In this document: one piece after another, positions 15,591-24,879 of the stretch
How the letters are laid out: each line of letters begins with the position of its first letter
Position numbering within the stretch: position 1 is the first letter of the stretch
Assembly (NCBI GenBank): GCA_003279655.1
Contig: QCHI01000003.1
Location: 1-34,640 of the forward strand
Direction of reading: 5' to 3'
Origin: Prochlorococcus sp. AG-402-A21
GTDB lineage: Bacteria > Cyanobacteriota > Cyanobacteriia > PCC-6307 > Cyanobiaceae
Length of the DNA stretch: 34,640 nucleotides
Program-made: the position numbers and the translations under genes
The notes under the pieces: generated by a model
The model's input: the letters and a program-made list of their open reading frames with translations, nothing else
Databases searched by the model: none
Told to the model about the DNA's origin: nothing

Positions 15591-15610
15591 AAAAACCCGA
15601 ACAGGTCGGG
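15591..15610 (-). terminator. Rho-independent terminator of Yfr1
   Basis: On the minus strand a 5-bp GC-rich stem (CCCGA pairs with TCGGG, 15610-15596, five-base loop) is followed directly by TTTTT at 15595-15591. It ends Yfr1 and would also stop any read-through from guaB. On the plus strand the hairpin lacks a proper T run. Confidence 0.85.
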
Positions 15611-15651
15611 CATTTTGGTGTGTGAGGAGTGTAAGAGCAAAGGCTCTCACT
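15591..15651 (-). ncRNA. yfr1: Small RNA Yfr1
   Basis: On the minus strand, a first hairpin (arms GTGAGAGC and GCTCTTAC around a short loop, 15631-15650) is followed by the invariant single-stranded motif ACTCCTCACAC (15630-15620), a short AC-rich spacer, and a terminator hairpin CCCGA-CCTGT-TCGGG (15610-15596) with a T run to 15591. This two-hairpin layout with that exact 11-base core is the hallmark of cyanobacterial Yfr1, about 60 bases long, and its position between guaB and trxA matches the known synteny. Yfr1 is an abundant trans-acting RNA; in Prochlorococcus it base-pairs through the core motif with mRNAs of outer-membrane porin-like proteins and represses them. A TAGAAT -10 box at 15662-15657 places the 5' end near 15650. 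Confidence 0.95.
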
Positions 15652-15656
15652 ACTCA

Positions 15657-15662
15657 ATTCTA
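15657..15662 (-). promoter_or_regulatory. -10 box of Yfr1 (TAGAAT)
   Basis: TAGAAT on the minus strand ends six bases before the first base of the 5' hairpin of Yfr1, the expected distance from a transcription start. No consensus -35 is seen at 16-18 bases. The guaB stop codon is about 40 bases upstream. Confidence 0.6.
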
Positions 15663-15697
15663 GTCAAAGTATTTAATTATGAAATCTTTCGGTATCT

Positions 15698-16861
15698 TTA
15701 TTTTCCCATTCCAAGTTGTTGTGCTTTTTGGTAAATCTTACCCTCTGTTAACAAAGAAGGTGCAATAACAACTTCAACTTTTTGCATTTCTTTTATATCC
15801 GTAGCTCCTAGTGTCCCCATAGAGGTTTTAATTGCTCCTAATAAATTGTGGGTTCCATCATCAAGAATTGCTGGACCACAAAGAATGCTTTTTAAACTTC
15901 CTGTCGTTCCAACTTTAATCCTTGTTCCTCTAGGTAAAACAGGACTGGGAGTTGCCATACCCCAATGAAAACCCTTACCAGGAGCTTCCTGAGATCTTGC
16001 GATTGGGGATCCAATCATTACTGAGTCGGCTCCACAAGCTATACATTTGCAAATATCGCCACCAGTGATGATTCCACCATCAGCAATAATTGGAACATAT
16101 TTTCCACTTTCTTTTTGAAAATCATCTCTTGCAGCAGCGCAATCAGAAATAGCTGTTGCTTGAGGGATGCCAACTCCCAATACGCCTCTTGAAGTACATG
16201 CTGCTCCTGGTCCGATACCAACCATTACTGCAGATGCCCCTGCTCTCATTAGCTTTAAAGAAACTTCATAAGTAACGCAATTACCTACCCCAACGGGTAT
16301 TCCAATGTTTTCGCAAAAATCATTTAGGTCAAGATTCTGACTACCTTCTTTGCCCATATGTTCTGTAGAAACTACAGTTGCCTGAAGAAAAAACAAGTCC
16401 GCTTCTGACTCTTTGATTAAATCTTGATACCTAATTGCTGCTAAAGGTGTCCCGCTTACAGCAGCAATACCTCCACTTTCTTTTATTTCTTGAATTCTTT
16501 TTATAATTAATTCTTCTTTTATCGGTTTCTTGTAAATTTCTTGCATTAAAGGAACGAATTCATTATTTCCAATTGATTGGATTTTTGTTAGGACTTCCTG
16601 TGGATCTTCATACCTGGTTTGTACTCCTTCAAGATTTAAAACACCTAGGGCCCCTAACTTCGAAAGGGCGACAGCCATGTTTACATCTACAACACCATCC
16701 ATCGCACTAGCGATTATGGGAATATCTCTTTCAATTCCTCCGATATTCCAATTGGTTCTTGTGATTTCAGGGTCAACTGTTCTTATTCCAGGAACTAATG
16801 CAATTTCATCAATTCCGTAGGCTCTTCTAACAGTTTTGGTGCGTCCTAGTTGAATATTCAC
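15698..16861 (-). CDS. guaB: IMP dehydrogenase, CBS-less GuaB3 type
   Basis: This enzyme oxidises IMP to XMP with NAD+, the first step of GTP synthesis. The 387-residue protein contains only the TIM barrel. It runs without a gap from the GILNLEGV-like region (GVLNLEGVQTRYEDP, 73-87) into the barrel, and the pair of CBS domains found in standard GuaB (about 490 residues) is absent. The catalytic loop is GIGPGAACTSRGVLGVG (215-231), with Cys222 the expected nucleophile. The phosphate-binding part reads IIADGGIITGGDI and SVMIGS. CBS-less proteins of this type are called GuaB3 in cyanobacteria. The start is GTG at 16861, just before the expected MNIQLGRTKTVRRAYG N-terminus. A minus-strand TATAAA at 16875-16870 implies a very short or absent leader. 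Yfr1 lies downstream. Confidence 0.9.
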   Translation of the reverse strand: MNIQLGRTKTVRRAYGIDEIALVPGIRTVDPEITRTNWNIGGIERDIPIIASAMDGVVDVNMAVALSKLGALGVLNLEGVQTRYEDPQEVLTKIQSIGNNEFVPLMQEIYKKPIKEELIIKRIQEIKESGGIAAVSGTPLAAIRYQDLIKESEADLFFLQATVVSTEHMGKEGSQNLDLNDFCENIGIPVGVGNCVTYEVSLKLMRAGASAVMVGIGPGAACTSRGVLGVGIPQATAISDCAAARDDFQKESGKYVPIIADGGIITGGDICKCIACGADSVMIGSPIARSQEAPGKGFHWGMATPSPVLPRGTRIKVGTTGSLKSILCGPAILDDGTHNLLGAIKTSMGTLGATDIKEMQKVEVVIAPSLLTEGKIYQKAQQLGMGK

Positions 16862-17092
16862 ACCTAAATTTTATAAGTTCTCGTCAAACTACCAACTGAA
16901 GTGCCAAATTGAGCAAATGTTGGGAATAGATAATCAAGATTTTGTTTATTTTTTCTTATTGAGCAGACAATTAGGTAAGGCTTTGAGTGGAATTTTGCTC
17001 TTTTTTTTGTAATTGATGATTTTGTTAGAGGTGATTTACTTTCAAAAATATGGTTATTCACTTTAAAAGGTTTATTAATGCTCAGATTTTCT

Positions 17093-17098
17093 TATAAT
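17093..17098 (+). promoter_or_regulatory. Candidate -10 box (TATAAT) of gyrA
   Basis: A consensus TATAAT lies 17 bases before the ATG at 17116, predicting a start near 17105 and a leader of about 11 bases. If correct, the TTG at 17098 lies upstream of the mRNA and cannot be the gyrA start. Confidence 0.5.
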
Positions 17099-17115
17099 TG
17101 GTAAAACCCTTATAT

Positions 17116-19731
17116 ATGGCTGATCCATTGGGACCTAATAGCGCTGGTCCCGGGGAATCCGATGATCGGATCATCCAGACTGACTTGAGAAACGAAATGT
17201 CGCGTTCCTACTTGGAATACGCGATGAGTGTGATTGTTGGAAGAGCTTTACCTGATTCCAGAGATGGACTTAAGCCAGTACATAGAAGAATTCTCTATGC
17301 AATGTATGAGCTAGGCCTGACAAATGATAGGCCATACAGAAAGTGCGCACGTGTGGTGGGAGAAGTTTTGGGTAAATTCCATCCCCATGGAGATACCGCC
17401 GTTTATGACGCTTTGGTGCGGATGGCGCAAGATTTTTCAATGCAGATGCCTCTGATTGATGGGCATGGGAACTTTGGATCTGTTGATAATGATCCCCCTG
17501 CAGCAATGAGATACACAGAATCTAGATTGCAATCTTTAACGACTGATAGCTTGCTTGAAGATATTGAATCTGAGACAGTTGATTTTGCCGATAATTTTGA
17601 TGGATCTGTCCAAGAACCAACTGTTTTGCCAGCAAGAATTCCTCAGCTGTTATTAAACGGTTCATCTGGAATTGCTGTAGGTATGGCAACAAACATACCT
17701 CCTCATAATTTGGTCGAATTGATTAATGGATTGATGGCTTTAATCTCTAATCCTGAGTTAGAAGAAATCGAGTTGATGAATATTATTAAAGGTCCAGACT
17801 TTCCTACTGGGGGTCAGATACTTGGCAGAAGTGGAATTAAGGAAACATATCTTTCTGGTAGAGGATCAATAACAATGCGTGGCGTTGCTGAAATAGAAAC
17901 TATTGAAAATCCAGGAAGGCCAGATAGGGATGCTGTGATAATAACTGCGCTTCCTTATCAAACAAACAAGGCAGCATTAATAGAACGAATCGCTGATATG
18001 GTTAACGATAAAAAACTTGAAGGCATAGCAGATATAAGAGATGAAAGTGATAGAGATGGAATGAGAATAGTTGTTGAATTAAGAAGAGATTCATATCCTC
18101 AAGTCGTTTTAAATAATTTATTTAAACTCACTCCTTTACAGACTAATTTTAGTGCAAATATGCTTTCATTAGTTAATGGCGAGCCAGTTATATTGTCACT
18201 TAGAAAGATGTTGAAAGTATTTTTAGATTTTAGAGTAGAAACTATTGAAAAAAGAACTAAATATCTTCTTAAGAAGGCAGAGAGTAGAGATCATATATTA
18301 TTGGGTTTGTTATTAGCTTTAGATCAACTAGATGAAATAATTAGTCTTATTAGATCAGCCTCTGATTCGGCTACAGCGAAAAGGAAATTACAAGAACTGC
18401 ATGGATTAACAGATATTCAGTCTGATGCTATTTTGCAAATGCAGCTAAGAAGACTGACCGCTTTAGAGGCAGATAAAATAAGACTTGAACATGACGATTT
18501 GGTTGCAAAAATAATAGATTTAAAGGATATTTTAAATAAAAAAGAAAGGGTATTTGAAATCACTAAAATAGAATTAAATGAAATAAAAGAAAAATATAAT
18601 TTTCCAAGAAGAACAGAAATTCTTGATCTAGGTGGAGGTCTTGAGGATATTGATTTAATTGCGAATGAAAGATCAGTAGTTTTGTTGACCGAGACAGGAT
18701 ACTTAAAGAGAATGCCTGTTAATGAATTCGAAGCAACTAGTCGAGGTACGAGAGGCAAGGCAGGGACGCGAAGCCAAGGAGAGGAAGAGGTGAAAAAATT
18801 TATTAGTTGTAATGATCATGACAGCCTTCTCCTTTTTAGTGATAGAGGAGTCGCTTATGCTCTTCCTGCTTACAGAGTTCCTCAATGTAGTAGAACTGCA
18901 AAAGGGACTCCTATTGTTCAATTGCTACCAATTCCACGGGAAGAAGCTATTACTTCGTTGATTTCTGTGAGTTCTTATGATGATGAAAATTATTTATTGA
19001 TGCTTACTAGGGGGGGGTATATAAAAAGAACACCTCTTTCAGCTTTCAGCAAGATAAGGGCTAATGGACTAATTGCAATAGGTTTAGAGGATGGTGATGC
19101 TTTAACTTGGGTTCGCTTAGCTGAGTCTGGCGATAGTGTATTGATTGGTTCGAAAAATGGAATGACAATACATTTTAGATTAAATGATTCTGAATTACGG
19201 CCATTAGGTAGAGCCGCAAGAGGGGTTAGGTCAATGAATCTTAAGACTGGAGATTCTCTTGTAAGTATGGATGTTTTATCTTCCGAGTTAGCAGATCATG
19301 TTGATAAAAGTGAACAAGAAGAACTAGAGGATGAGTCATCAGTTTCCGAAGGTCCTTGGGTACTTGTTGCCTCTGGAAGTGGGCTAGGGAAGAGAGTCCC
19401 TGTGACACAATTTCGGTTGCAAAAAAGAGCTGGAATGGGTTTAAGAGCAATAAAATTCAGAAAAAATGGAGATGAACTTGTAGGTTTAAGGGTTCTAGGT
19501 AAAGGAGAAGAATTATTGTTAGTTAGTGAAAGAGGAGTAATTGTTAGAACTAGTGCTGATAAAATTTCTCAACAATCCAGAGCTGCAACAGGGGTAAGAA
19601 TTCAGAAGCTCGATAATGGTGACAAGTTGTCGGAGGTAGTTTTAGTGCCTCCAGAACAAATTAATGAAGAAGAAAAAGAATTATCCTCAACTAAGGACTC
19701 AATAAATACTGATCCATCGTCAAAAAATTGA
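17116..19731 (+). CDS. gyrA: DNA gyrase subunit A
   Basis: GyrA is the DNA-cutting subunit of gyrase, which with GyrB introduces negative supercoils using ATP. I choose the ATG at 17116 (871 residues) over the TTG at 17098, because the TTG falls within a TATAAT promoter box and MADPLGPN is a typical N-terminus. The winged-helix domain holds the catalytic Tyr133 in [10 protein letters not shown] (129-138). The quinolone region reads [10 protein letters not shown] (89-98), with Thr94 where E. coli has Ser83. The coiled coil and the six-bladed C-terminal pinwheel follow. The GyrA-box position reads [11 protein letters not shown] (about 541-551), unlike the canonical QRRGGRG. An acidic insertion rich in Glu and Asp (about 721-746) lies between blades. 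Its stop overlaps the crtL start. Confidence 0.95.
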   Translation: MADPLGPNSAGPGESDDRIIQTDLRNEMSRSYLEYAMSVIVGRALPDSRDGLKPVHRRILYAMYELGLTNDRPYRKCARVVGEVLGKFHPHGDTAVYDALVRMAQDFSMQMPLIDGHGNFGSVDNDPPAAMRYTESRLQSLTTDSLLEDIESETVDFADNFDGSVQEPTVLPARIPQLLLNGSSGIAVGMATNIPPHNLVELINGLMALISNPELEEIELMNIIKGPDFPTGGQILGRSGIKETYLSGRGSITMRGVAEIETIENPGRPDRDAVIITALPYQTNKAALIERIADMVNDKKLEGIADIRDESDRDGMRIVVELRRDSYPQVVLNNLFKLTPLQTNFSANMLSLVNGEPVILSLRKMLKVFLDFRVETIEKRTKYLLKKAESRDHILLGLLLALDQLDEIISLIRSASDSATAKRKLQELHGLTDIQSDAILQMQLRRLTALEADKIRLEHDDLVAKIIDLKDILNKKERVFEITKIELNEIKEKYNFPRRTEILDLGGGLEDIDLIANERSVVLLTETGYLKRMPVNEFEATSRGTRGKAGTRSQGEEEVKKFISCNDHDSLLLFSDRGVAYALPAYRVPQCSRTAKGTPIVQLLPIPREEAITSLISVSSYDDENYLLMLTRGGYIKRTPLSAFSKIRANGLIAIGLEDGDALTWVRLAESGDSVLIGSKNGMTIHFRLNDSELRPLGRAARGVRSMNLKTGDSLVSMDVLSSELADHVDKSEQEELEDESSVSEGPWVLVASGSGLGKRVPVTQFRLQKRAGMGLRAIKFRKNGDELVGLRVLGKGEELLLVSERGVIVRTSADKISQQSRAATGVRIQKLDNGDKLSEVVLVPPEQINEEEKELSSTKDSINTDPSSKN

Positions 19732-20957
19732 AATTGAATAATTCTGCTGATGTATTAGTTATGGGAGCAGGACCAGCTGCTCTTTGCATCACTGCTGAGT
19801 TGGTTCAACAAGGACTTAATGTTCAGGCAATAGCTTCTAAGTCTCCTTTAGAACCTTGGCCAAATACATATGGGATCTGGGCCTCTGAACTTGAGTCTTT
19901 AAATCTGCAGGAATTATTGAAATATAGGTGGAAAGATACGGTTAGTTTCTTTGGAGATGGATTAAGTGAAAAGGGTAATGATTTTATAAATCATTACCTT
20001 GATTACGGCCTTTTTAATTCAATTAATTTTCAGGAGGCTCTTCTTGAGAGATGTAATGGACTTACTTGGCAAGTCGAAACTGTAAAGAATATTGATTTTA
20101 GTGAAAGAGAAACAGTTGTTATTTGCACTTCCGGGGAAAAATATTTCGCTAGGCTTGTCATTGATGCAAGCGGTCACAAAACCCCTTTTATTAGAAGGCC
20201 TAATCATGATCAAATAGCTAAGCAGGCGGCCTATGGTGTGGTTGGAAAATTTAGTTCTCCTCCTGTGGAGAAAAATCGTTTTGTATTAATGGATTTTAGA
20301 CCAGACCATTTAAATGTAAATCAGTTGAGTGATCCACCTTCTTTCCTTTATGCAATGGACTTAGGTGATGGAAGTTATTTTGTTGAGGAAACATCCTTAG
20401 CATGTGCCCCTCCACTTTCATTTGAATCCTTAAAAACTAGATTAAATTTACGATTATCAAGTAAAGGAATTCAAATTGAGGAAATAATTCATGAAGAACA
20501 TTGTCTTTTCCCTATGAATTTGCCATTGCCCTATAGAGATCAACCTCTTTTGGCCTTTGGAGGCTCGGCCAGCATGGTACACCCTGCTTCGGGATATCTT
20601 GTTGGATCCCTTTTAAGAAGAGCACCCTCACTAGCAAAGGAGATAGCAAAAGTAATCAAAAAGTATCCGCTTATGCCAACCTCTCAGATAGCTAGAAGAG
20701 GATGGAAAACTCTTTGGACAACCGAATTAGTTCAAAGACACCGTCTTTATCAATTCGGACTTCAAAGGCTAATGAGTTTTGACGAATCCTTATTAAGAGC
20801 TTTCTTTGATACTTTTTTTAAATTACCCAAAAAAGATTGGTACGGATATTTAACTAATACTCTTCCTTTACCAAGATTATTTATTGTCATGCTTAAATTA
20901 TTTTCTATTGCTCCTTTGAAAGTTAGACTTGGCATGATTGGTTTTTTAATAAATTAG
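19728..20957 (+). CDS. crtL: Lycopene cyclase, CrtL type (probably beta)
   Basis: CrtL enzymes close the ionone rings of lycopene. Prochlorococcus has a beta and an epsilon/bifunctional version, which together make beta- and alpha-carotene and zeaxanthin. The 409-residue protein opens with the FAD/NAD(P) motif [13 protein letters not shown] (9-21), followed by the cyclase motif PWPNTYGIW (43-51). [15 protein letters not shown] (about 222-236) is the conserved cyclase box. [23 protein letters not shown] (about 280-302) is the C-terminal FAD-binding region. I lean to the beta type from overall resemblance but cannot exclude the epsilon type. Start TTG at 19728 overlaps the gyrA TGA stop (TTGA); another TTG two codons on is also possible. 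The gene converges on the GH57 gene, 11 bases away. Confidence 0.85.
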   Translation: MKLNNSADVLVMGAGPAALCITAELVQQGLNVQAIASKSPLEPWPNTYGIWASELESLNLQELLKYRWKDTVSFFGDGLSEKGNDFINHYLDYGLFNSINFQEALLERCNGLTWQVETVKNIDFSERETVVICTSGEKYFARLVIDASGHKTPFIRRPNHDQIAKQAAYGVVGKFSSPPVEKNRFVLMDFRPDHLNVNQLSDPPSFLYAMDLGDGSYFVEETSLACAPPLSFESLKTRLNLRLSSKGIQIEEIIHEEHCLFPMNLPLPYRDQPLLAFGGSASMVHPASGYLVGSLLRRAPSLAKEIAKVIKKYPLMPTSQIARRGWKTLWTTELVQRHRLYQFGLQRLMSFDESLLRAFFDTFFKLPKKDWYGYLTNTLPLPRLFIVMLKLFSIAPLKVRLGMIGFLIN

Positions 20958-20968
20958 CAAGACAAAAT

Positions 20969-22534
20969 TTATATTTTCTTTCTCCAATCTATAGGAGAAA
21001 TCAAAGGAAATATACAATCCTCTTTTTCTATTTCTTCTATAACTTTCTCATTGATAATTTTATTATCTTTAATTGAATTGATTAACATCCAAAATCTTTT
21101 TAGATGCAAATGAATTCTTTCTCTTGCAAGCTCTGTAGTCGTTCCTGCCTTTAGAATAAAACTCCAATCTGATGATTGTGATAGTAAAAGTTCTCTTCCA
21201 GCTTGTTTAATTATTTTGATATGTGATGCTACTGTTAAACCTTCTGAGCAAATACTGACCATTTCTCTACCAGCTTTACTCCATTCATGAACAATCCAAT
21301 CATTTGATTTGTTTAACCAATAATTATGAAAACCACCTTGTCCCCAACTAGATGGAGAAGGACTGCATAATTGGATTTTGGGAGTTAATTGAAGAGCCTC
21401 TTTTAATGTAATTAATTTAATACCTTCTTTTTGGGATTTAATAAATAAATAGGAGAGAAATTGTGGGCCTTCAAACCACCAATGACCAAAAAGTTCTGCA
21501 TCAAATGGAGCGATTAAAAATGGTTCTATTTGCATTGATTCTTCAAGTTTTATAAGTTGTTTTTTTCTATCCTTTAAAAAATTCTCAGCATCTTTCTTAA
21601 CACTTTCTTTTGCAGCTTGTGGGTCATATTCTTGTTTGTTTTCTAAAGATGTATTTTTAGCTGAAATCTTAAATAATTTTATTCCTAGGGGTCTTTTTTC
21701 CTTAAATCCTATTTTTTTTAGGTTCTCTGTTGATAAATCCCATCCCAAGTCTCTATGGAACTCTCTGTAGTTTGGGTTACCTGGATAACCATCTCTTGCT
21801 GACCAGACTGGAAGAGTTGATTCACTATCTCTACCAAAAAATGCTACTCCTCTTCTTGTGCAAATAGGAGCATATAAACCATATCTTGGCCTTGGATCTG
21901 CATTTAACAAGCCATGTCCATCAAGAACTGCATATCTAAGACCTGATTCAGCCATTAATTCATCTAAGCCTTCATAATAGGCACATTCAGGCAACCAGAT
22001 ACCCAATGGAGCTTTTGTGAAAAGGCGCTGATGCTCTCTTACAGCAGTTTTTAATTGAGCTCTTACTGTCTCAGGATTTTCTCTTAAAAGCGGAAGGTAT
22101 CCATGAGTGGCTGCACAGGTGAGAATATCAATTACTTCTGATGCTTGTAATTTCTTAAATCTTCCTATTAAATCTCCTTTGCAGGTCTTCCAGCTTCCTA
22201 ATTGACGTTTTAAGTGTTCTTTCAGATGTTGGACTGCTGCTATGCAAACTGTTTCTAATGTATTTAGAACTTTTAACCTTATAGCCACCCATTCTTCAAA
22301 GCGATTTTTTAATAAATCATCATCCAAAAGCGAAAGCAAAGTGGGCGATAAGCCTATTGTGATTTTTGGTGTTTGATCTTTTGCTCTATAGGCTTCTTCA
22401 AGTGTTTCTAAAAGTGGCAAATAACATTCCACTAGAGCTTGAAAGAACCAATCTTCCTCTAGGGAACCAGGTTCTTCTGATCTCACGTAAGGTAGATGGG
22501 CATGCAGGACCATGGCGAGATTGCCTTTAGTCAT
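20969..22534 (-). CDS. GH57 family 1,4-alpha-glucan branching enzyme
   Basis: A 521-residue glycoside hydrolase family 57 enzyme with a C-terminal DUF1957-type region. The branching members make alpha-1,6 branches in glycogen by transferring short glucan chains. The N-terminus GNLAMVLHAHLPYVRS (4-19) carries the HAHLPY motif of the family. The catalytic nucleophile is Glu183 in GIWLPECAYYEG (178-189), and the acid/base is Asp345 in APFDAELFGHWWFEG (342-356). The segment LDGHGLLNADPRPRYGLYAP is typical for the branching subgroup. Length matches. Amylopullulanase-like activity is possible but less likely for this sequence pattern. The gene has a long AT-rich upstream region shared with divergent leuA, and converges with crtL. 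Confidence 0.88.
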   Translation of the reverse strand: MTKGNLAMVLHAHLPYVRSEEPGSLEEDWFFQALVECYLPLLETLEEAYRAKDQTPKITIGLSPTLLSLLDDDLLKNRFEEWVAIRLKVLNTLETVCIAAVQHLKEHLKRQLGSWKTCKGDLIGRFKKLQASEVIDILTCAATHGYLPLLRENPETVRAQLKTAVREHQRLFTKAPLGIWLPECAYYEGLDELMAESGLRYAVLDGHGLLNADPRPRYGLYAPICTRRGVAFFGRDSESTLPVWSARDGYPGNPNYREFHRDLGWDLSTENLKKIGFKEKRPLGIKLFKISAKNTSLENKQEYDPQAAKESVKKDAENFLKDRKKQLIKLEESMQIEPFLIAPFDAELFGHWWFEGPQFLSYLFIKSQKEGIKLITLKEALQLTPKIQLCSPSPSSWGQGGFHNYWLNKSNDWIVHEWSKAGREMVSICSEGLTVASHIKIIKQAGRELLLSQSSDWSFILKAGTTTELARERIHLHLKRFWMLINSIKDNKIINEKVIEEIEKEDCIFPLISPIDWRKKI

Positions 22535-22792
22535 TAAAACTTCCAGATTTTGGTAATAGATCCTTTGATACTTATACTCTTTTGCCGCATTTGAAAAGAT
22601 AAACTTTAAGTTGTAATCTTATTCTAGTTAAATTAGATACTTGAATATAACAAGGTTTTTATTTATCACTTTGTTTTTTATTTAATTTTAAATCTTAAAT
22701 TTTTACTGTTTTAAAAAAAATCATATAAAAGGATAAGTTAAATAGTATGAAACTTAATATTTTTTGTAGAAACTTGTTAGAAATATACTACC
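22535..22792. other. AT-rich intergenic region between divergent GH57 and leuA genes
   Basis: Of the 311 bases between the two starts (22535-22845) this part shows no recognisable gene. It is very AT-rich with T and A runs. It must hold the promoters of both genes. A TATACT at 22784-22789 is a good -10 candidate for leuA and would place the mRNA 5' end at the start of the hairpin at 22793. A 19-codon frame at 22747-22806 (MKLNIFCRNLLEIYYHKNN) is the only short ORF of note and is discussed as a finding. Confidence 0.6.
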
Positions 22793-22833
22793 ATAAAAAT
22801 AACTAGATCTTAATAAGATTTAGTTATTTTTAT
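22793..22833 (+). promoter_or_regulatory. Long hairpin in the leuA leader
   Basis: Bases 22793-22810 pair with 22816-22833 to form an 18-bp stem with a single G-T wobble (22806-22820) and a five-base loop TAATA. The stem is mostly A-T, with only two C-G pairs. It ends 12 bases before the leuA ATG and is followed by an AT-rich run (TATATATTTC). It could be an mRNA 5' stabiliser, a protein-binding palindrome, or part of an attenuator. The pairing is read directly; the role is inference. Confidence 0.6.
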
Positions 22834-22845
22834 ATATTTCATGCT

Positions 22846-24465
22846 ATGGCCAAAGATCCAGGCCGAGTTTTAATTTTTGACACCACATTAAGGGATGGAG
22901 AACAATCCCCTGGTGCAAGTCTTAATTTAGAAGAAAAGTTAGCCATTGCTCAACAATTAGCAAGATTAGGAGTAGATGTTATTGAGGCAGGATTTCCTTT
23001 CGCTAGTCCTGGAGATTTTGCTGCAGTTCAGAAAATAGCTGAGCAAGTAGGAGGAGGAGAAGGACCTATTATTTGCGGACTATCAAGAGCCTCGAAACCT
23101 GATATCAAGGCTTGTGCTGATGCTATTGAGCCTGCTCCAAAAAAAAGGATTCATACCTTTATCGCAACAAGTGACATACATCTTGAACATAAATTAAGGA
23201 AATCCAGAAAGGACGTTCTTGCTATTGTTCCGGATATGGTTAGTTATGCTAAAGGTTTTGTTGATGATGTTGAATTCTCTTGTGAAGATGCAGCGAGAAG
23301 TGATTTAGACTTTCTATATGAAGTAATCGAATTAGCCATTTCTTCAGGAGCTAATACAATAAATATTCCAGATACCGTTGGTTATACAACTCCTGCTGAA
23401 TTTGGTGATTTGATATTAAATATCAATAAAAATGTTCCAAATATTAATGAAGCTGTTCTTTCGGTTCATGGTCATAACGATTTAGGCCTTGCTGTCGCAA
23501 ATTTTCTTGAAGCTGTAAAGAATGGAGCTAGGCAGCTCGAATGTACTATTAACGGCATTGGGGAGAGAGCAGGTAATGCTGCTTTAGAAGAATTGATAAT
23601 GGCTCTTCATGTAAGAAGATCATATTTTAATCCGTTTTTCGGTAGACCTCCAGAATCTCCAACCCCTTTAACAGCAGTTAGAACAGAAGAAATAACTAAG
23701 TCTTCTCGTTTAGTTTCAAATTTAACCGGGATGGTAGTTCAGCCTAATAAAGCAATCGTTGGAGCAAACGCTTTTGCTCATGAATCTGGAATACATCAAG
23801 ATGGTGTATTGAAAAATAGACTCACCTATGAAATTGTCGATGCAAAAACAGTTGGGTTGTCCGATAATAAAATTTCATTAGGGAAATTGAGTGGTAGGAG
23901 TGCTGTTCGGGCTAGACTAGAGGACCTTGGATATGATTTAAATAGAGAAGATCTTAATGATGCTTTCGCAAGGTTTAAAGACTTAGCTGACAGAAAAAGA
24001 GAGATAACAGATCGAGACTTAGAGGCAATTGTTAGTGAACAAGTTCAATTGCCAGAAGCTTTGTTCCAATTGAAATTAGTCCAAGTAAGTTGTGGAACAT
24101 CTCTAATGCCCACTGCAACAGTAACTGTTCTTGGAGAAGATGGAGAAGAAAAAACAGCTGTTTCTTTAGGCACAGGTCCTGTTGATGCAGTAGTTCAAGC
24201 TCTAGACACTCTTACGGAAGAACCTAATGAGTTAATTGAATTCTCCGTGAAATCTGTTACGGAAGGTATAGATGCCTTAGGCGAAGTTACGATTCGCATA
24301 AGAAAAGCTGGAAAACTTTTCTCTGGTCATTCTGCTGATACTGATATTGTTGTTGCAGCAGCCCAAGCATACATAAATGCTCTTAATAGATTAGTAGCTG
24401 CTGAGGGAAGGAAATCCATTCATCCTCAATATGAATTGGCTCAGGTAGATAAAAAAGGGGTTTAA
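22846..24465 (+). CDS. leuA: 2-isopropylmalate synthase
   Basis: LeuA condenses acetyl-CoA with 2-oxoisovalerate, the first committed step of leucine synthesis. The 539-residue protein begins its TIM barrel with the metal-binding [16 protein letters not shown] (11-26), and has the second metal motif [14 protein letters not shown] (206-219) and [14 protein letters not shown] (237-250). [22 protein letters not shown] (about 297-318) marks the linker region. The C-terminal allosteric LeuA dimer domain covers about 400-530 and is intact, so leucine feedback is expected. ATG at 22846. It stands alone, with a 311-base upstream region containing a hairpin. The other leucine genes are not in this window. 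The length matches the long-form cyanobacterial enzyme. Confidence 0.96.
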   Translation: MAKDPGRVLIFDTTLRDGEQSPGASLNLEEKLAIAQQLARLGVDVIEAGFPFASPGDFAAVQKIAEQVGGGEGPIICGLSRASKPDIKACADAIEPAPKKRIHTFIATSDIHLEHKLRKSRKDVLAIVPDMVSYAKGFVDDVEFSCEDAARSDLDFLYEVIELAISSGANTINIPDTVGYTTPAEFGDLILNINKNVPNINEAVLSVHGHNDLGLAVANFLEAVKNGARQLECTINGIGERAGNAALEELIMALHVRRSYFNPFFGRPPESPTPLTAVRTEEITKSSRLVSNLTGMVVQPNKAIVGANAFAHESGIHQDGVLKNRLTYEIVDAKTVGLSDNKISLGKLSGRSAVRARLEDLGYDLNREDLNDAFARFKDLADRKREITDRDLEAIVSEQVQLPEALFQLKLVQVSCGTSLMPTATVTVLGEDGEEKTAVSLGTGPVDAVVQALDTLTEEPNELIEFSVKSVTEGIDALGEVTIRIRKAGKLFSGHSADTDIVVAAAQAYINALNRLVAAEGRKSIHPQYELAQVDKKGV

Positions 24466-24597
24466 ATCTTTTGTATTTGTTTTTCCAGCTATCAACAGAT
24501 CAAATGAATATAGTTCCGTAAATTTTTTTAGAAAGATTGCTCAAAAATATTATCCAAAGATTAAGATGTAGTGTGACGGTTTTGTATGCGTACATAA

Positions 24598-24837
24598 ATG
24601 GCTTTTAAAAGAAATCTTTATCGACTTACTGGACTCGATGGAACCCCCCATCATGTCCTAGACGCTCCCTATGAAAGTATTGATGCAGCACTTATTGCAG
24701 CAAGGATGTGGTGCAATGGGCAAGGATTGAGTTGCACAATTAAAGAAAGAGGCATAGGCGTACAAGTGCTTGCAGGGAATGGAACTTGGAGAACTGTTTG
24801 CTATCCATCTAATTGTTTGCAAATTTCTCTCGCGTAA
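24598..24837 (+). CDS. Small conserved-looking protein of unknown function
   Basis: A 79-residue soluble protein without signal peptide or membrane helix. It starts MAFKRNLYRLTGLDGTPHHVLDAPYES (an in-frame TAA lies directly before the ATG, which fixes the start). A helix-like DAALIAARMWCNGQG (28-42) follows, then a strand-rich C-terminal half (LSCTIKERGIGVQVLAGNGTWRTV). Cys39, Cys45, Cys68 and Cys73 are notable for such a short chain, but their spacing does not match a metal-binding motif I know. I cannot name a family. It is 132 bases downstream of leuA and 42 bases upstream of another small unknown gene on the same strand. Confidence 0.65.
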   Translation: MAFKRNLYRLTGLDGTPHHVLDAPYESIDAALIAARMWCNGQGLSCTIKERGIGVQVLAGNGTWRTVCYPSNCLQISLA

Positions 24838-24879
24838 TACAAATTTTATGATTTTTTTTAAGAGAATATTTTTAAAAAA

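Noticed and set aside
16864-17061. 65-codon minus-strand frame between guaB and gyrA
   Set aside because: It covers the region needed for the guaB and gyrA promoters, ends two bases before guaB over the likely guaB -10 box, is Lys/Ser-rich without domain pattern, and matches nothing I know.
17098-17115. TTG at 17098 as the gyrA start
   Set aside because: It lies within a TATAAT box; the ATG at 17116 gives the expected N-terminus.
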